Shown: positions 24,084 through 32,830 of the stretch, piece after piece
Layout of the letters: every line of letters begins with the position of its first letter
Numbering within the stretch: position 1 is the first letter of the stretch
DNA from: Flavihumibacter solisilvae
GTDB taxonomy: Bacteria; Bacteroidota; Bacteroidia; Chitinophagales; Chitinophagaceae
Direction of reading: 5' to 3'
Length of the DNA: 64,000 bases
Assembly: GCF_000814475.1 (NCBI RefSeq)
Contig: NZ_JSVC01000007.1
Location: forward strand, 108,295 to 172,294
The notes under the pieces: generated by a model
The model's database searches: none
The model's input: the letters and a program-made list of their open reading frames with translations, nothing else
What the model was told of the DNA's origin: nothing
Made by a program: the position numbers and the translations under genes

Positions 24084-25532
24084 TTATTGTGGCTGGACCT
24101 TGCCACGGAAACTTCTCAGGCGATCCATCAACGGCCGGATCTTCCTGAATGCCCTGAAATAGAACTCCTTGTTGAACAACTGCGAATCATGCATCGCCTT
24201 GTATGTCAGGAACAGGCCGATGGGAACCAGGATATACGTAGCCAGCCACATCCCCCATACAGCCGGTAATACTGCTTCCTTTGAAAATTTCTTTCCAAAA
24301 TTGTTGAGAAGGAAGAAGATCACAAAAAAGATTACTGCGAATACCAGGGGGGTACCAATACCTCCTTTCCTGATTATTGAACCCAGCGGAGCACCGATCA
24401 TAAACAACACAAGGCATGCAATCGACATAGTGAATTTTTCATGCCAGGCCATTTTATGCTGCCTCAGGCTTTTGGCCTTTGCCTCATATTCCATCTTGTT
24501 AATATCAAGTGTGCCTTTAACCACCGATACCTGTGAAAGTACCCTTTCATTAGCGGTATTGAACAAAGAATCAGGGATTATATCCTGTATCGAATTTACC
24601 TCGTATTTTTTGCCCGAAGGCTTGAATGCGGTGTCAAGCGTTTTCTGGAATTGGATAAAGGGCCCCATTTCTTTGGTAAGCTTATTGCGATAAACATCAT
24701 GGATCTTATCCAGTGAGTCGATCGCGACGGTAAGTTGACGCACACTCAGCATCTGGTAGTTGTCCTTGAAGAGGCTGTCCTGCGTTTGCGAAAGCTGTAA
24801 TGAACTCAGATCGAACACTTTTTTGAATTCTTTGAAACCAAGCCGCACGTACTCTGTATTTGTATTCATCCGCGCACCACGTTCGGAATACCGCCAGCCG
24901 TTCATCAGCTTGAATTCCAGGAACCGCTTGTCATCTGAAACTCTCATCACACCTTTTTTCGCTATGATGATGTTGTCCTGGAGGCTATAATCTTTTTCAT
25001 ATATGATGATGTCGCGCAATGTGGAATCGTCCTTCTCCTTTTTGCCCACCTTGATCGCATAGCCGGGAATGTTTGTATAGAATGCGCCTTCTCGCAAATC
25101 GAACGCCGGCTTTTTATTGATAATATCATACTTAAGCCGGTTAAGCTTCAGGTTCGAAACAGGGATGATGTAGTTGTTGAAAAGGAATGCCACTCCACAA
25201 ATCAGCATGCTGACAAACAAAAGCGGCCGCATAAATCTTAGAAGTGGAATACCCGCGGACTTGATCGCAACCAGTTCAAATGTTTCACCGAGATTGCCGA
25301 ATGTCATGATCGAAGAAAGCAGTACTGCCAGCGGCAGAGCAAGTGGCACAACGGTAGCAGCCACATAGGAGATCAGCTGGCCAATGGTAAACAGGTCCAG
25401 GCCCTTTCCGACTATATCATCAATATAAAGCCAGAAAAATTGAAGCACCAGCACAAAGAGGGTGATAAAAAAGGTGGCGATGAACGGGCCAACGAATGCC
25501 TTTAAGATAAGCTTGTCTAATTTTTTTATCAC
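24084..25532 (-). CDS. LptF/LptG family lipopolysaccharide-export permease
   Basis: A 482-residue YjgP/YjgQ permease starting with GTG (25532); this start is required to retain the first membrane helix, and no upstream ATG is in frame. There are three helices in the first 130 residues, a large periplasmic beta-jellyroll (about 130-360) and three C-terminal helices (about 365-460) with FTMSIACLVLFMIGAPLG. Such proteins form the membrane core that lifts lipopolysaccharide out of the inner membrane with LptB. Only one of the two usual partners is here, so F and G cannot be told apart. Confidence 0.9.
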   Translation of the reverse strand: MIKKLDKLILKAFVGPFIATFFITLFVLVLQFFWLYIDDIVGKGLDLFTIGQLISYVAATVVPLALPLAVLLSSIMTFGNLGETFELVAIKSAGIPLLRFMRPLLFVSMLICGVAFLFNNYIIPVSNLKLNRLKYDIINKKPAFDLREGAFYTNIPGYAIKVGKKEKDDSTLRDIIIYEKDYSLQDNIIIAKKGVMRVSDDKRFLEFKLMNGWRYSERGARMNTNTEYVRLGFKEFKKVFDLSSLQLSQTQDSLFKDNYQMLSVRQLTVAIDSLDKIHDVYRNKLTKEMGPFIQFQKTLDTAFKPSGKKYEVNSIQDIIPDSLFNTANERVLSQVSVVKGTLDINKMEYEAKAKSLRQHKMAWHEKFTMSIACLVLFMIGAPLGSIIRKGGIGTPLVFAVIFFVIFFLLNNFGKKFSKEAVLPAVWGMWLATYILVPIGLFLTYKAMHDSQLFNKEFYFRAFRKIRPLMDRLRSFRGKVQPQ

Positions 25533-25554
25533 AGTGACCGGAATGAATTCTGAA

Positions 25555-25562
25555 TAACTTTG
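25555..25562 (+). promoter_or_regulatory. -7 box abutting the 198-residue unknown gene
   Basis: TAACTTTG matches TAnnTTTG at every position and ends five bases before the ATG at 25568. An ATG immediately after the box (25563) is followed by a stop two codons later, so 25568 is the start. It predicts a leaderless message. Confidence 0.55.
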
Positions 25563-25567
25563 ATGAA

Positions 25568-26164
25568 ATGAGCGGGGTAAAAATACAGCTTTCCGCAGAG
25601 GAAAGGGAAATGGTGAACGATCCGGGCATCATTTTAACGAAGAACAAAATCATAGAAGCAGTGATGGATATGTACGGCGGGCTCAGTGAAGCTGAGGTCA
25701 GCTTTCTGAACGCGCACCGCAACAGGTTACCAGAAGCGGTTTTTCGTTACCCGCCAAAGATTTCGAAGGGTGAACAATATCGACGGCTGCCGTGGGTGAT
25801 GCTCGACCTGCCCCGTGTGTTCGACCCGGAAGCTACTCTGGCGGTGCGACATTTTTTCTGGTGGGGCAATACCTTCTCCGTTGCTATCCAGGCCACAGGA
25901 ACCTTTAAAGATATGCTGGTTAAAAAACAAGATAGGTGGCCTGATGACACATTGGTCTGCGTTCACGCGACGCCGTGGGAGCACCACTTCGACAGCGATA
26001 ATTATATTCCGGTAACGGCAATGGATAGGGGTGCATGGGAGGAACAGCTGGAGCAAAAGGATTTCCTAAAGCTGGCAGTGGCCATACCGGTTAGCGGTTG
26101 GGATAACGCGCCAGCTTTCCTGCTAAGAGGATTCAGAAGCTGGATGGAACTCTTGCTGACTTAG
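25568..26164 (+). CDS. Uncharacterised protein, 198 residues
   Basis: I do not recognise this family. The protein is soluble by inspection, with no signal peptide or membrane helix, and is rich in tryptophan and histidine in its second half (FFWWGNTF, ATPWEHHFDSDNY, SGWDNAP, FRSWMELL). The first 60 residues look helical with a conserved-looking AEVSFLNAHRNRLPEAVFRYPP. The region RLPWVMLDLPRVFDPE to the end could be a small alpha/beta fold. It has its own predicted promoter and lies divergent from the LPS-export permease. It shares three bases of stop codon with the convergent START-like gene. Confidence 0.75.
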   Translation: MSGVKIQLSAEEREMVNDPGIILTKNKIIEAVMDMYGGLSEAEVSFLNAHRNRLPEAVFRYPPKISKGEQYRRLPWVMLDLPRVFDPEATLAVRHFFWWGNTFSVAIQATGTFKDMLVKKQDRWPDDTLVCVHATPWEHHFDSDNYIPVTAMDRGAWEEQLEQKDFLKLAVAIPVSGWDNAPAFLLRGFRSWMELLLT

Positions 26165-26541
26165 TTGCCGAGGCGATGGAAAAGATCCTTCACCTGGTAG
26201 CCCCATAACTGGCTCTGGTCCTTGATCTCTTTCTTATCTGCAAAATCGTTGATCACCAGGATCGTCTGGTTGGTGACTTCGGACTTCTCTATGCGAAATT
26301 CAAAGAATTCTTCTTTGGGTGCATGCAGCCAATGAAACCTGATAAAACTGTTTTCTTCACTTTCCAGCACTTCTGCCTTATCAATTGAACCATTCCATGA
26401 AAAGCTGAAAACCTGGTCTCTTTCATCTACTTTGTCGGCGAACCATTCCTGCAATCCCGCCGGGGTGCTCAAAAACTCATATAAAATGGAAGGCGAACAC
26501 CTAACGGGATACTCCAGCGTATACATTAATTTCTTACTCAT
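26161..26541 (-). CDS. START-like (SRPBCC/AHSA1-type) domain protein
   Basis: A 126-residue single-domain protein starting at the ATG at 26541; a TTG two codons upstream is less likely. Residues 5-120 have the shape of the helix-grip fold: KLMYTLEYPVRCSPSILYEF at the start, LQEWFADKV with the typical tryptophan, an FSWNGSIDKAEVLE hairpin and a long C-terminal helix. This START-like branch is widespread in Bacteroidota and is often encoded next to core genes. Ligand and role are unknown. The stop codon (TTA read on plus) overlaps the stop of the convergent gene. Confidence 0.8.
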   Translation of the reverse strand: MSKKLMYTLEYPVRCSPSILYEFLSTPAGLQEWFADKVDERDQVFSFSWNGSIDKAEVLESEENSFIRFHWLHAPKEEFFEFRIEKSEVTNQTILVINDFADKKEIKDQSQLWGYQVKDLFHRLGN

Positions 26542-26854
26542 CTCCAATCAATATCTGTCTTAAAGAATGCGAACACTGCAATAATAGAAAATTAAATGAC
26601 GCAGCAAAATAATACTTAAACTATTTTTTGTTCAGGAAACAGGGTGTGATAATTACACAAAGTACCCGTAAAAACACTGAAATGCAGTGAATTACAGGGG
26701 TATTTTTTGGCTAAGGTTTAACGAAAAGTTAAATTGCTTTGATAGGTTAAGGACAGGTACAAAGAGGCATTATACAAGAAAACGCTTATTTGTACGTTTC
26801 TGATCTGAACTCAACCTCGAAACCCCGAAAATAAACCTCTAAACCAGCCAGCCT
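26542..26854. other. Divergent intergenic region upstream of rpoD (313 bases)
   Basis: No gene seen. Small dyads are present: TTTAAC-GAAAA-GTTAAA at 26717-26733, CACTG-N5-CAGTG near 26679, and TGTG-N7-CACA near 26647. Candidate plus-strand -7 boxes are TTGCTTTG at 26734-26741 and TTATTTG near 26785, neither with a convincing -33 element at the right distance. The region is A/T-rich as expected for the rpoD promoter. Confidence 0.35.
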
Positions 26855-27730
26855 ATGAGTATGCGTCAACTCAAGATTACCAAATCTATCACCAACCGGG
26901 AATCCCAGTCCCTTGAAAAATACCTCCAGGAGATTGGGAAGGTGGAACTCATTGGCCCGGAAGAGGAAGTCCGCCTTGCCAGGCTGATCAAGCAAGGCGA
27001 CCAGCGGGCGCTGGATCGACTGACCCGCGCCAACCTGCGATTTGTCGTTTCAGTTTCCAAACAATATCAGAACCAGGGCCTGTCGCTGCCAGACCTGATC
27101 AACGAGGGCAACCTCGGCCTGATCAAGGCGGCCCAGCGTTTCGACGAAACCCGTGGTTTCAAATTCATCTCCTATGCAGTATGGTGGATCCGCCAAAGCA
27201 TCCTTCAGGCCCTTGCGGAACAGAGCAGGATCGTTCGCCTGCCTCTCAACAAGGTGGGGTTGACCAACCGCATTCAGAAAGCCTATTCCCAGCTGGAACA
27301 GGAATATGAGCGGGAGCCTTCTCCGGAAGAACTGGCTGAACTGCTGGATCTGGACACTGAAGAGGTCAGCGCGACCCTGGGTATCGCTGCGCGGCACGTA
27401 AGCATGGATACACCGCTTTCTGAAGGGGAAGAGAATACGATGATCGATGTGCTGGAAAACCCCAATGCCGAGCGTACCGACAAATCGGTGGAGCACGACG
27501 AAAGCCTGCGCCAGGAGATCGACCGCTCACTGCAAACCCTTACAGAACGCCAGAAGGAAGTGATCTGCTATTTCTTTGGCATCGGTGTCGACCATCCCAT
27601 GAGCCTCGAGGATATCGGGGAAAAATTCAATCTTACCCGCGAAAGGGTGCGTCAGATCAAGGATAAGGCCATAACGAAGCTTAAAACGAATTCAAGATCG
27701 AAACAGTTACGCACTTACCTGGGTGTGTAA
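26855..27730 (+). CDS. rpoD: Primary RNA polymerase sigma factor (RpoD/SigA, short Bacteroidota form)
   Basis: This 291-residue sigma-70 has region 1.2 ([10 protein letters not shown]), region 2 ([37 protein letters not shown]), region 3 and region 4 with the helix-turn-helix [20 protein letters not shown]. Region 1.1 and the long insert of proteobacterial RpoD are absent, as in the Bacteroides SigA homolog that recognises the TTTG / TAnnTTTG promoters. The ATG at 26861 gives the N-terminus [10 protein letters not shown] usual for this family; 26855 adds two residues. Expected to serve most promoters in this genome. Confidence 0.96.
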   Translation: MSMRQLKITKSITNRESQSLEKYLQEIGKVELIGPEEEVRLARLIKQGDQRALDRLTRANLRFVVSVSKQYQNQGLSLPDLINEGNLGLIKAAQRFDETRGFKFISYAVWWIRQSILQALAEQSRIVRLPLNKVGLTNRIQKAYSQLEQEYEREPSPEELAELLDLDTEEVSATLGIAARHVSMDTPLSEGEENTMIDVLENPNAERTDKSVEHDESLRQEIDRSLQTLTERQKEVICYFFGIGVDHPMSLEDIGEKFNLTRERVRQIKDKAITKLKTNSRSKQLRTYLGV

Positions 27731-27744
27731 TCAATCGCATCAAG

Positions 27745-27752
27745 TATATTTG
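27745..27752 (+). promoter_or_regulatory. -7 box between rpoD and ffh
   Basis: TATATTTG is a perfect TAnnTTTG. It lies 14 bases after the rpoD stop and upstream of the terminator hairpin, so a transcript from here toward ffh would have to cross the hairpin. No -33 TTG is at the usual distance. Confidence 0.4.
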
Positions 27753-27761
27753 CAGTCCATT

Positions 27762-27793
27762 TAAGGTGAACTTTATGTTCACCTTATTTTTTT
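27762..27793 (+). terminator. Rho-independent terminator after rpoD
   Basis: A 10-base-pair perfect stem (TAAGGTGAAC at 27762-27771 with GTTCACCTTA at 27777-27786), a 5-base loop and seven T (27787-27793). It stands 31 bases after rpoD and only 16 bases before the ffh ATG. Confidence 0.85.
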
Positions 27794-27809
27794 GCACAAA
27801 ACTGCAGGT

Positions 27810-29144
27810 ATGTTTGAATCTTTAAGCGAAAGGCTCGAATCGGCCTTTAAACAGATAAAAGGGGAAGGCCGTATCACCGAACTGAACGTAGCGGCCACAG
27901 TGAAGGACATCCGCCGCGCACTGGTGGATGCGGATGTGAACTACAAGATCGCAAAGGAGTTTACTGATAGGATCAAGGATAAGGCCATGGGTGAAAAGGT
28001 GCTCACCGCGGTAAGTCCGGGCCAGCTGATGGTCAAGATCGTGAAGGATGAACTGGTTGAGCTCATGGGCGGAACTGAAAGTGAGTTACAGTCAAAAGGC
28101 AATCCGGCAGTAATCCTGATCGCCGGCCTCCAGGGTTCCGGTAAAACCACCTTCAGCGGAAAGCTGGCTAACTATCTCAAGACCAAAAAAGGACTTTCGC
28201 CACTTCTGGTAGCTGCCGATATCTATCGCCCTGCGGCGATCGACCAGCTTAAAGTACTGGGTGGACAGATCGGGGTGGATGTGTTTAGCGAACCCGATAA
28301 TAAAGACGCGGTTGACATTGCCCGTAAGGCAGTTATACAGGCACGCAGCCTGAATAAGAACGTCGTGATCATCGACACCGCCGGTCGTCTTGCGATCGAT
28401 GAAGCGATGATGACCGAGGTGGCAAATGTAAAATCAGCCGTAAACCCCAACGAAATCCTGTTCGTAGTTGACTCCATGACCGGGCAGGATGCGGTCAATA
28501 CCGCGAAGGCATTCAACGACAGGCTCAATTTCTCCGGCGTGGTTCTGACCAAGCTCGACGGTGATACCCGTGGTGGTGCTGCACTTTCAATCAAATACAC
28601 CGTTGAAAAGCCAATCAAATTTGTCAGCAGCGGTGAAAAACTGGATACCCTCGATGTGTTCTACCCGGAAAGGATGGCACAACGAATCCTGGGAATGGGG
28701 GATATTACGACCCTGGTAGAAAAGGCTCAGGCCCAATTTGACGAGGAACAGGCGAAAAAGCTGGAAAAGAAGATCCGCAAGAACCAGTTCGATTTTGAGG
28801 ACTTCAAGCAGCAACTGGAGCAGATCAAGAAAATGGGTAATATCAAGGACCTGCTGGGAATGATTCCCGGGGTAGGCAAAGCCATCAAGGATATTGACAT
28901 CAGTGACGATGCTTTCAAGGGAATTGAGGCCATGATCAATTCCATGACACCTTTTGAGCGCTCGAACCCTGATACTATCGATACAAGCCGCCGTAAACGA
29001 ATTGCAAAGGGAAGCGGAAAGGATATCGCGGATGTGAACGCTTTTATGAAGCAGTTCGAACAAATGAAGGATATGATGAAAATGATGAATAAGATGCCTA
29101 TGGGCGGAAAAATGCCGGGCATGGGCGGATTCGGCCGTCGTTAG
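27810..29144 (+). CDS. ffh: Signal recognition particle protein Ffh
   Basis: The ATG at 27810 (MFESLSERLESAF) gives 444 residues, the usual Ffh length; an upstream TTG start is unnecessary. The N domain is residues 1-90, the G domain has the P-loop LQGSGKTT, DTAGRL and TKLDGDTRGG, and the M domain (from about 300) ends in a methionine-rich tail (QMKDMMKMMNKMPMGGKM) that binds signal sequences. With 4.5S RNA, Ffh targets nascent membrane proteins to the translocon. The gene begins just beyond the rpoD terminator and is followed by rpsP, as in many bacteria. Confidence 0.98.
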   Translation: MFESLSERLESAFKQIKGEGRITELNVAATVKDIRRALVDADVNYKIAKEFTDRIKDKAMGEKVLTAVSPGQLMVKIVKDELVELMGGTESELQSKGNPAVILIAGLQGSGKTTFSGKLANYLKTKKGLSPLLVAADIYRPAAIDQLKVLGGQIGVDVFSEPDNKDAVDIARKAVIQARSLNKNVVIIDTAGRLAIDEAMMTEVANVKSAVNPNEILFVVDSMTGQDAVNTAKAFNDRLNFSGVVLTKLDGDTRGGAALSIKYTVEKPIKFVSSGEKLDTLDVFYPERMAQRILGMGDITTLVEKAQAQFDEEQAKKLEKKIRKNQFDFEDFKQQLEQIKKMGNIKDLLGMIPGVGKAIKDIDISDDAFKGIEAMINSMTPFERSNPDTIDTSRRKRIAKGSGKDIADVNAFMKQFEQMKDMMKMMNKMPMGGKMPGMGGFGRR

Positions 29145-29173
29145 TTCTATGAAGTTCGTTCACAATTTTTTAG

Positions 29174-29204
29174 TTTGTGATTAATAATTGGATTGTTACT
29201 TTTG
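29174..29204 (+). promoter_or_regulatory. rpsP promoter, TTTG-N19-TACTTTTG
   Basis: TTTG at 29174-29177 and TACTTTTG at 29197-29204 are separated by 19 bases, the best two-element match to the Bacteroidota housekeeping promoter in the window. It predicts a leader of about 50 bases before the rpsP ATG at 29259. Confidence 0.7.
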
Positions 29205-29258
29205 CAGTCCTTATCAACGTTAACCCTATTTGTTCACGCATTTAAATTTCTATTTACG

Positions 29259-29699
29259 ATGCCAGTTAAAATGAGATTGCAGCGGCACGGCTCAAAGAAA
29301 AGACCCTTCTATTTTATAGTTGTGGCTGACGCACGTGCACCAAGGGATGGAAAATTCATCCAGAAGATCGGTACTTACAACCCCCTGACAGTTCCCGCAA
29401 GTATTCAATTGGACCGCCAGCGTGCGCTGGATTGGCTGCACAAAGGTGCAGAACCGACTGATACCGTTCGCCGGATCCTGTCGTTCAAAGGAGTATTGTA
29501 CCTGAAACACCTGCTGCGCGGCGTGAAACTGGGTCTCTTCGATGATGTTACTGCTATGCAGAAGTTTGAAGTATGGCACAAAGAACACGAAGCCCAGTTG
29601 AAGAAGCGCAGTGATGAACACCGCAAACAGCGTCAGGTTCGTCGTTATCCAACCTCCAACAGGAGGCCTCAGCCCCGTAACGAAGGTGGTGCTGAATAA
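29259..29699 (+). CDS. rpsP: 30S ribosomal protein S16, extended form
   Basis: The ATG at 29259 starts the canonical S16 sequence ([18 protein letters not shown]); the 22 codons upstream lie in the leader. The S16 fold covers residues 1-85 ([20 protein letters not shown]). A basic, low-complexity tail of about 55 residues ([20 protein letters not shown]) extends the protein to 146, longer than the 80-90 residues of most S16 proteins but usual in Bacteroidota. It is followed by a strong terminator before rimM, unlike the continuous rpsP-rimM-trmD-rplS operon of many bacteria. Confidence 0.97.
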   Translation: MPVKMRLQRHGSKKRPFYFIVVADARAPRDGKFIQKIGTYNPLTVPASIQLDRQRALDWLHKGAEPTDTVRRILSFKGVLYLKHLLRGVKLGLFDDVTAMQKFEVWHKEHEAQLKKRSDEHRKQRQVRRYPTSNRRPQPRNEGGAE

Positions 29700-29721
29700 C
29701 CAGAAGTAAAAAGCTCACAAT

Positions 29722-29750
29722 AAAAACCCGGTGCCAGTCACCGGGTTTTT
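29722..29750 (+). terminator. Rho-independent terminator after rpsP
   Basis: AAAAACCCGGTG at 29722-29733 pairs with CACCGGGTTTTT at 29739-29750 around a five-base loop (CCAGT), followed by further T. The A/T flanks make it usable on both strands. Confidence 0.88.
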
Positions 29751-29768
29751 TGTTTCAGCTCCCATTTT

Positions 29769-29793
29769 ACCCGTCGGGTCCCACCCGTCGGGT
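29769..29793. repeat. Tandem 11-base palindromes ACCCGTCGGGT upstream of rimM
   Basis: Two identical copies of ACCCGTCGGGT (29769-29779 and 29783-29793) are separated by CCC, and each is itself an inverted repeat (ACCCG-T-CGGGT). They lie 24 bases before the rimM ATG. They could be an operator, a pairing structure in the leader, or a chance duplication. Confidence 0.6.
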
Positions 29794-29817
29794 GAAATAT
29801 GTGAAAAACACGGTTTG

Positions 29818-30333
29818 ATGATACAATATAATAACATAGGAAAGATTGTCGCGGGGTTTGGAGTGACCGGCGAAGTGGTGTTAAAGCATTCCCTTGGAAA
29901 GAAAACCTCTTTGAAAGGGTTGGAAGCTATATTCATAGAAAAAAGAAAAGGCGAATTCCTCCCGTATTTCATCGAATCGACAAAAGCTAAAAGCGAATCG
30001 GAAGTGATCCTCAAGTTGGAAGGTATCAACAAACGTGAAGATGCCTTATCGCTTACCCAGAAACAGGTTTGGTTGACAGAGTCTGACTTCGGGAAATTTG
30101 CAGCTAAAACAGCTTCAATTTCACTGCTGGGCTTTCATATTATCCATTCGGGAGAAGATCTTGGCGAAATCCTTGAAGTGATTGAACAGCCTCACCAGGT
30201 TCTCTGCCGCATTGATCTTAACGGCAAAGAGGCATTGATTCCTGTTCACCAGGATACCCTGGTAAAAATGGACCAGCAAAAAAAACAGGTATTGCTCAAC
30301 CTTCCCGACGGACTCCTCGATCTTTACCGGTAA
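29818..30333 (+). CDS. rimM: Ribosome maturation factor RimM
   Basis: The ATG at 29818 gives 171 residues and the usual start (MIQYNNIGKIVAGFGVTGEV); the frame extends upstream only through the palindromes and terminator. The N-terminal RimM domain covers about 6-90 and the PRC-barrel-like C-terminal half about 100-170, with LGEILEVIEQP and the ALIPVHQD stretch corresponding to the family's LIPFV region. RimM binds S19 and helps mature the 30S head. Contrary to the usual order, trmD does not follow; the next gene is an unrelated permease. Confidence 0.93.
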   Translation: MIQYNNIGKIVAGFGVTGEVVLKHSLGKKTSLKGLEAIFIEKRKGEFLPYFIESTKAKSESEVILKLEGINKREDALSLTQKQVWLTESDFGKFAAKTASISLLGFHIIHSGEDLGEILEVIEQPHQVLCRIDLNGKEALIPVHQDTLVKMDQQKKQVLLNLPDGLLDLYR

Positions 30334-30460
30334 CCACAGCCTGTATTACTTGCGGACAGAACTGTAATGAAACCGTACAATTTATGAATGCCGTAAAACC
30401 GCCAGTCGATTGTAAATCAACTCATTACTATCCCGGTTTCATTTTTGGTCACGGTTAATC

Positions 30461-32830
30461 ATGTTCGTCAACTACTTTAAAACCGCCTGGCGAAATTTCG
30501 TCAATAATAAAGTTCTCGGCAGTATAAACATCCTCGGTCTTGGTATAGGCATGGCCGTTTCCATGTTAATCTGTTTGTGGGTATTCAATGAATACTCCTT
30601 TAATAAATTCCTTCCTGACCATGATCGGGTGTACCAGGTCAGAAGAAATTTTAATTCAAACGGGAACATCCTCAATTTCAAAACAACCTCGCTGGCCCTT
30701 GGTGAAGCACTGCGAAACGAAGTCCCGGAGATCGAATACGTTGCGGAAACTGATTGGATGGGTCCCCACGGACTCACCTATGCGGACAAGAAGCTGTACA
30801 TCGATGGGGCTATTACCGGTCTCGACTTCCTGAAAATCTTTCAATACCCGCTGGTTAAAGGCAACCCCCTCACCGTATTTGCAGACCCTTACTCCATAGT
30901 TCTTACCGAATCAACCGCCCTTTCCATGTTTGGAACTGTAGACCCGATGCTTAAGACTATCAGGTTCGACAACAAACATGACCTCAAAGTAACCGGGATC
31001 CTGAAAGACCTGCCGGAAAATTCCACATTCCGGTTTAAATACCTTGTTCCCTTCAGTCTGCTCGACAATACGCGGCCTGCCATTAAGGAACTCCGTACCG
31101 GAAGCTTCAGCGCAAATTCCTTCCAACAGTTTGTAAAGCTTCGTAAGGATGCATCCTATGATCGTGTATCGGAAAAGATCAAAAACATCCAACACCGGCA
31201 AGACAATATAAATGCCCGTAACTCACTGGTAATCCTGCAACCGATGGACCGCTGGCATCTCTTTGCTGATTATGAAAATGGGAAAGATGCGAGGGGATTG
31301 ATTGAATATGTACGCCTGTTTAGTTGTATTGCAGGGCTTGTACTCCTGATAGCATGTATTAATTTTATTAACCTCGCCACTGCGCGATCAGAAAAGAGAG
31401 CCCGTGAAGTTGGGGTCAGAAAAGCCATCGGTTCTGACAGGAAAGCACTCATAATTCAATTCCTCACTGAATCCTTTTTCTACACCGTAATCGCCTCGGT
31501 AATTTCTCTCTTCCTGGTAATGGTGGCTCTTCCCTGGTTTAACAGCATTACCGGCAGAAGTATTGTCATACCGCTTTCCAATCCTGGATTCTGGATGCTC
31601 CTTCTCGCCTGTATTTTAATAACAGCTCTTGCAGCCGGTACCCGGCCGGCGATTTATCTTTCCGGATTCAGTGCTGTGAGGGTATTGAAAGGGTCCATTA
31701 CTAAAGGAAAAGCGGCTACTCTTCCCCGAAAGGCGCTTGTTGTTCTCCAATTCACCTGTTCCATTGCGCTTATTATCAGCACCATAATTGTCTATCGCCA
31801 GATCGGTTTTGCCAGATCAAGGCCCATAGGTTACAATTATGACCGGCTTCTCATGACAGATATGAGTGAAGACCTGCAGATGAACTTCGTCGCAATGAAA
31901 CAGGAACTGCTTCAACGGGGAGTGATTGAGAATATGGCCACGTCCTCCGGACCAGTGACGAATATCAACTGGCACACAGATATCGACAACTGGCCTGGTA
32001 AAAACTCGGGCGAGACCATTGAAATGGGAGCGATCGTGGTTTCCGAGGACTATTTCAAAACTGTTCAAATGAATTTTGCTTCAGGCAGGAATTTCTCAGG
32101 ACCTGACGATTCTACCAGTCTCATCTTTAACGAAACTGCCATCAGCCAGATGCGGTTGAAAGATCCGTTAAATCAAAAGATCAGCTGGGACGAAGCGCAA
32201 TTCAGTATTAAAGGGGTGGTTAAGGATGCGTTGATGACTTCACCTTATGCTCCGGCCGAACCTACCATGTTTGTGGTATCGCCAGACCATTCCGGTATTT
32301 TACTGTATCGCCTTGCCAAGAACATCAGCACTCCCGATGCATTAAAAGTGCTGAATGAAGTCTTTGCTAAATACAATCCTTCAAGGCCATATGAGTATAT
32401 GTTTACTGATGACTCCTATGCCAGTAAATTCAATTTTGAAATGCTGGTTGGAAAACTGGCTGGCATTTTTGCTGCCCTGGCCATTTTTGTTTCCTGCCTG
32501 GGATTATTTGGCCTGGCAGCTTATGTTGCCGAACAAAGATCAAAGGAAATTGGCATCAGGAAAGTTCTCGGAGCGAATCTTCCGCAAATCTGGATGCTCA
32601 TCTCCAGGGATTTCATTTTACTGGTTTTGATCAGCAGCCTGGTAGCATCTCCTCTTGCATATTTCTTTCTGCAAAATTGGTTGGAGAAATATTCTTACCG
32701 TGTACAGATCGGTGTGGAAGTTTTTGTTCTTGCAGCTTTGCTTGCACTTGTGGTCGCTGTCATAACCGTAAGCTTCCAATCGATCAAAGCCGCATTGGCT
32801 AATCCGGTCAGGAGCCTGCGAGCTGAGTAA
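30461..32830 (+). CDS. FtsX-like ABC transporter permease
   Basis: A 789-residue permease of the type found in many Bacteroidota copies. It has an N-terminal helix (about 21-42, NILGLGIGMAVSMLICLWVF), a MacB-like periplasmic core (about 45-280), a first FtsX module (about 285-435, ATARSEKRAREVGVRKAIG), a second periplasmic core and a second FtsX module (about 670-785, EQRSKEIGIRKVLGA). No ATPase gene adjoins it, so it must use a partner encoded elsewhere. Such proteins export lipoproteins, peptides or antibiotics or relay stress signals; the substrate is unknown. The last 23 bases overlap the convergent DinB-fold gene. Confidence 0.9.
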   Translation: MFVNYFKTAWRNFVNNKVLGSINILGLGIGMAVSMLICLWVFNEYSFNKFLPDHDRVYQVRRNFNSNGNILNFKTTSLALGEALRNEVPEIEYVAETDWMGPHGLTYADKKLYIDGAITGLDFLKIFQYPLVKGNPLTVFADPYSIVLTESTALSMFGTVDPMLKTIRFDNKHDLKVTGILKDLPENSTFRFKYLVPFSLLDNTRPAIKELRTGSFSANSFQQFVKLRKDASYDRVSEKIKNIQHRQDNINARNSLVILQPMDRWHLFADYENGKDARGLIEYVRLFSCIAGLVLLIACINFINLATARSEKRAREVGVRKAIGSDRKALIIQFLTESFFYTVIASVISLFLVMVALPWFNSITGRSIVIPLSNPGFWMLLLACILITALAAGTRPAIYLSGFSAVRVLKGSITKGKAATLPRKALVVLQFTCSIALIISTIIVYRQIGFARSRPIGYNYDRLLMTDMSEDLQMNFVAMKQELLQRGVIENMATSSGPVTNINWHTDIDNWPGKNSGETIEMGAIVVSEDYFKTVQMNFASGRNFSGPDDSTSLIFNETAISQMRLKDPLNQKISWDEAQFSIKGVVKDALMTSPYAPAEPTMFVVSPDHSGILLYRLAKNISTPDALKVLNEVFAKYNPSRPYEYMFTDDSYASKFNFEMLVGKLAGIFAALAIFVSCLGLFGLAAYVAEQRSKEIGIRKVLGANLPQIWMLISRDFILLVLISSLVASPLAYFFLQNWLEKYSYRVQIGVEVFVLAALLALVVAVITVSFQSIKAALANPVRSLRAE

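Noticed and set aside
26644..26662. TGTG-N7-CACA sequence resembling a CRP site upstream of rpoD
   Set aside because: The half-sites are spaced one base off the CRP consensus and it lies 200 bases from the start; too weak to list as a site.
29158..29180. TCACAA / TTGTGA hairpin after ffh as a terminator
   Set aside because: The six-base arms enclose the T run rather than precede it, and the right arm coincides with the -33 element of rpsP; promoter reading preferred.
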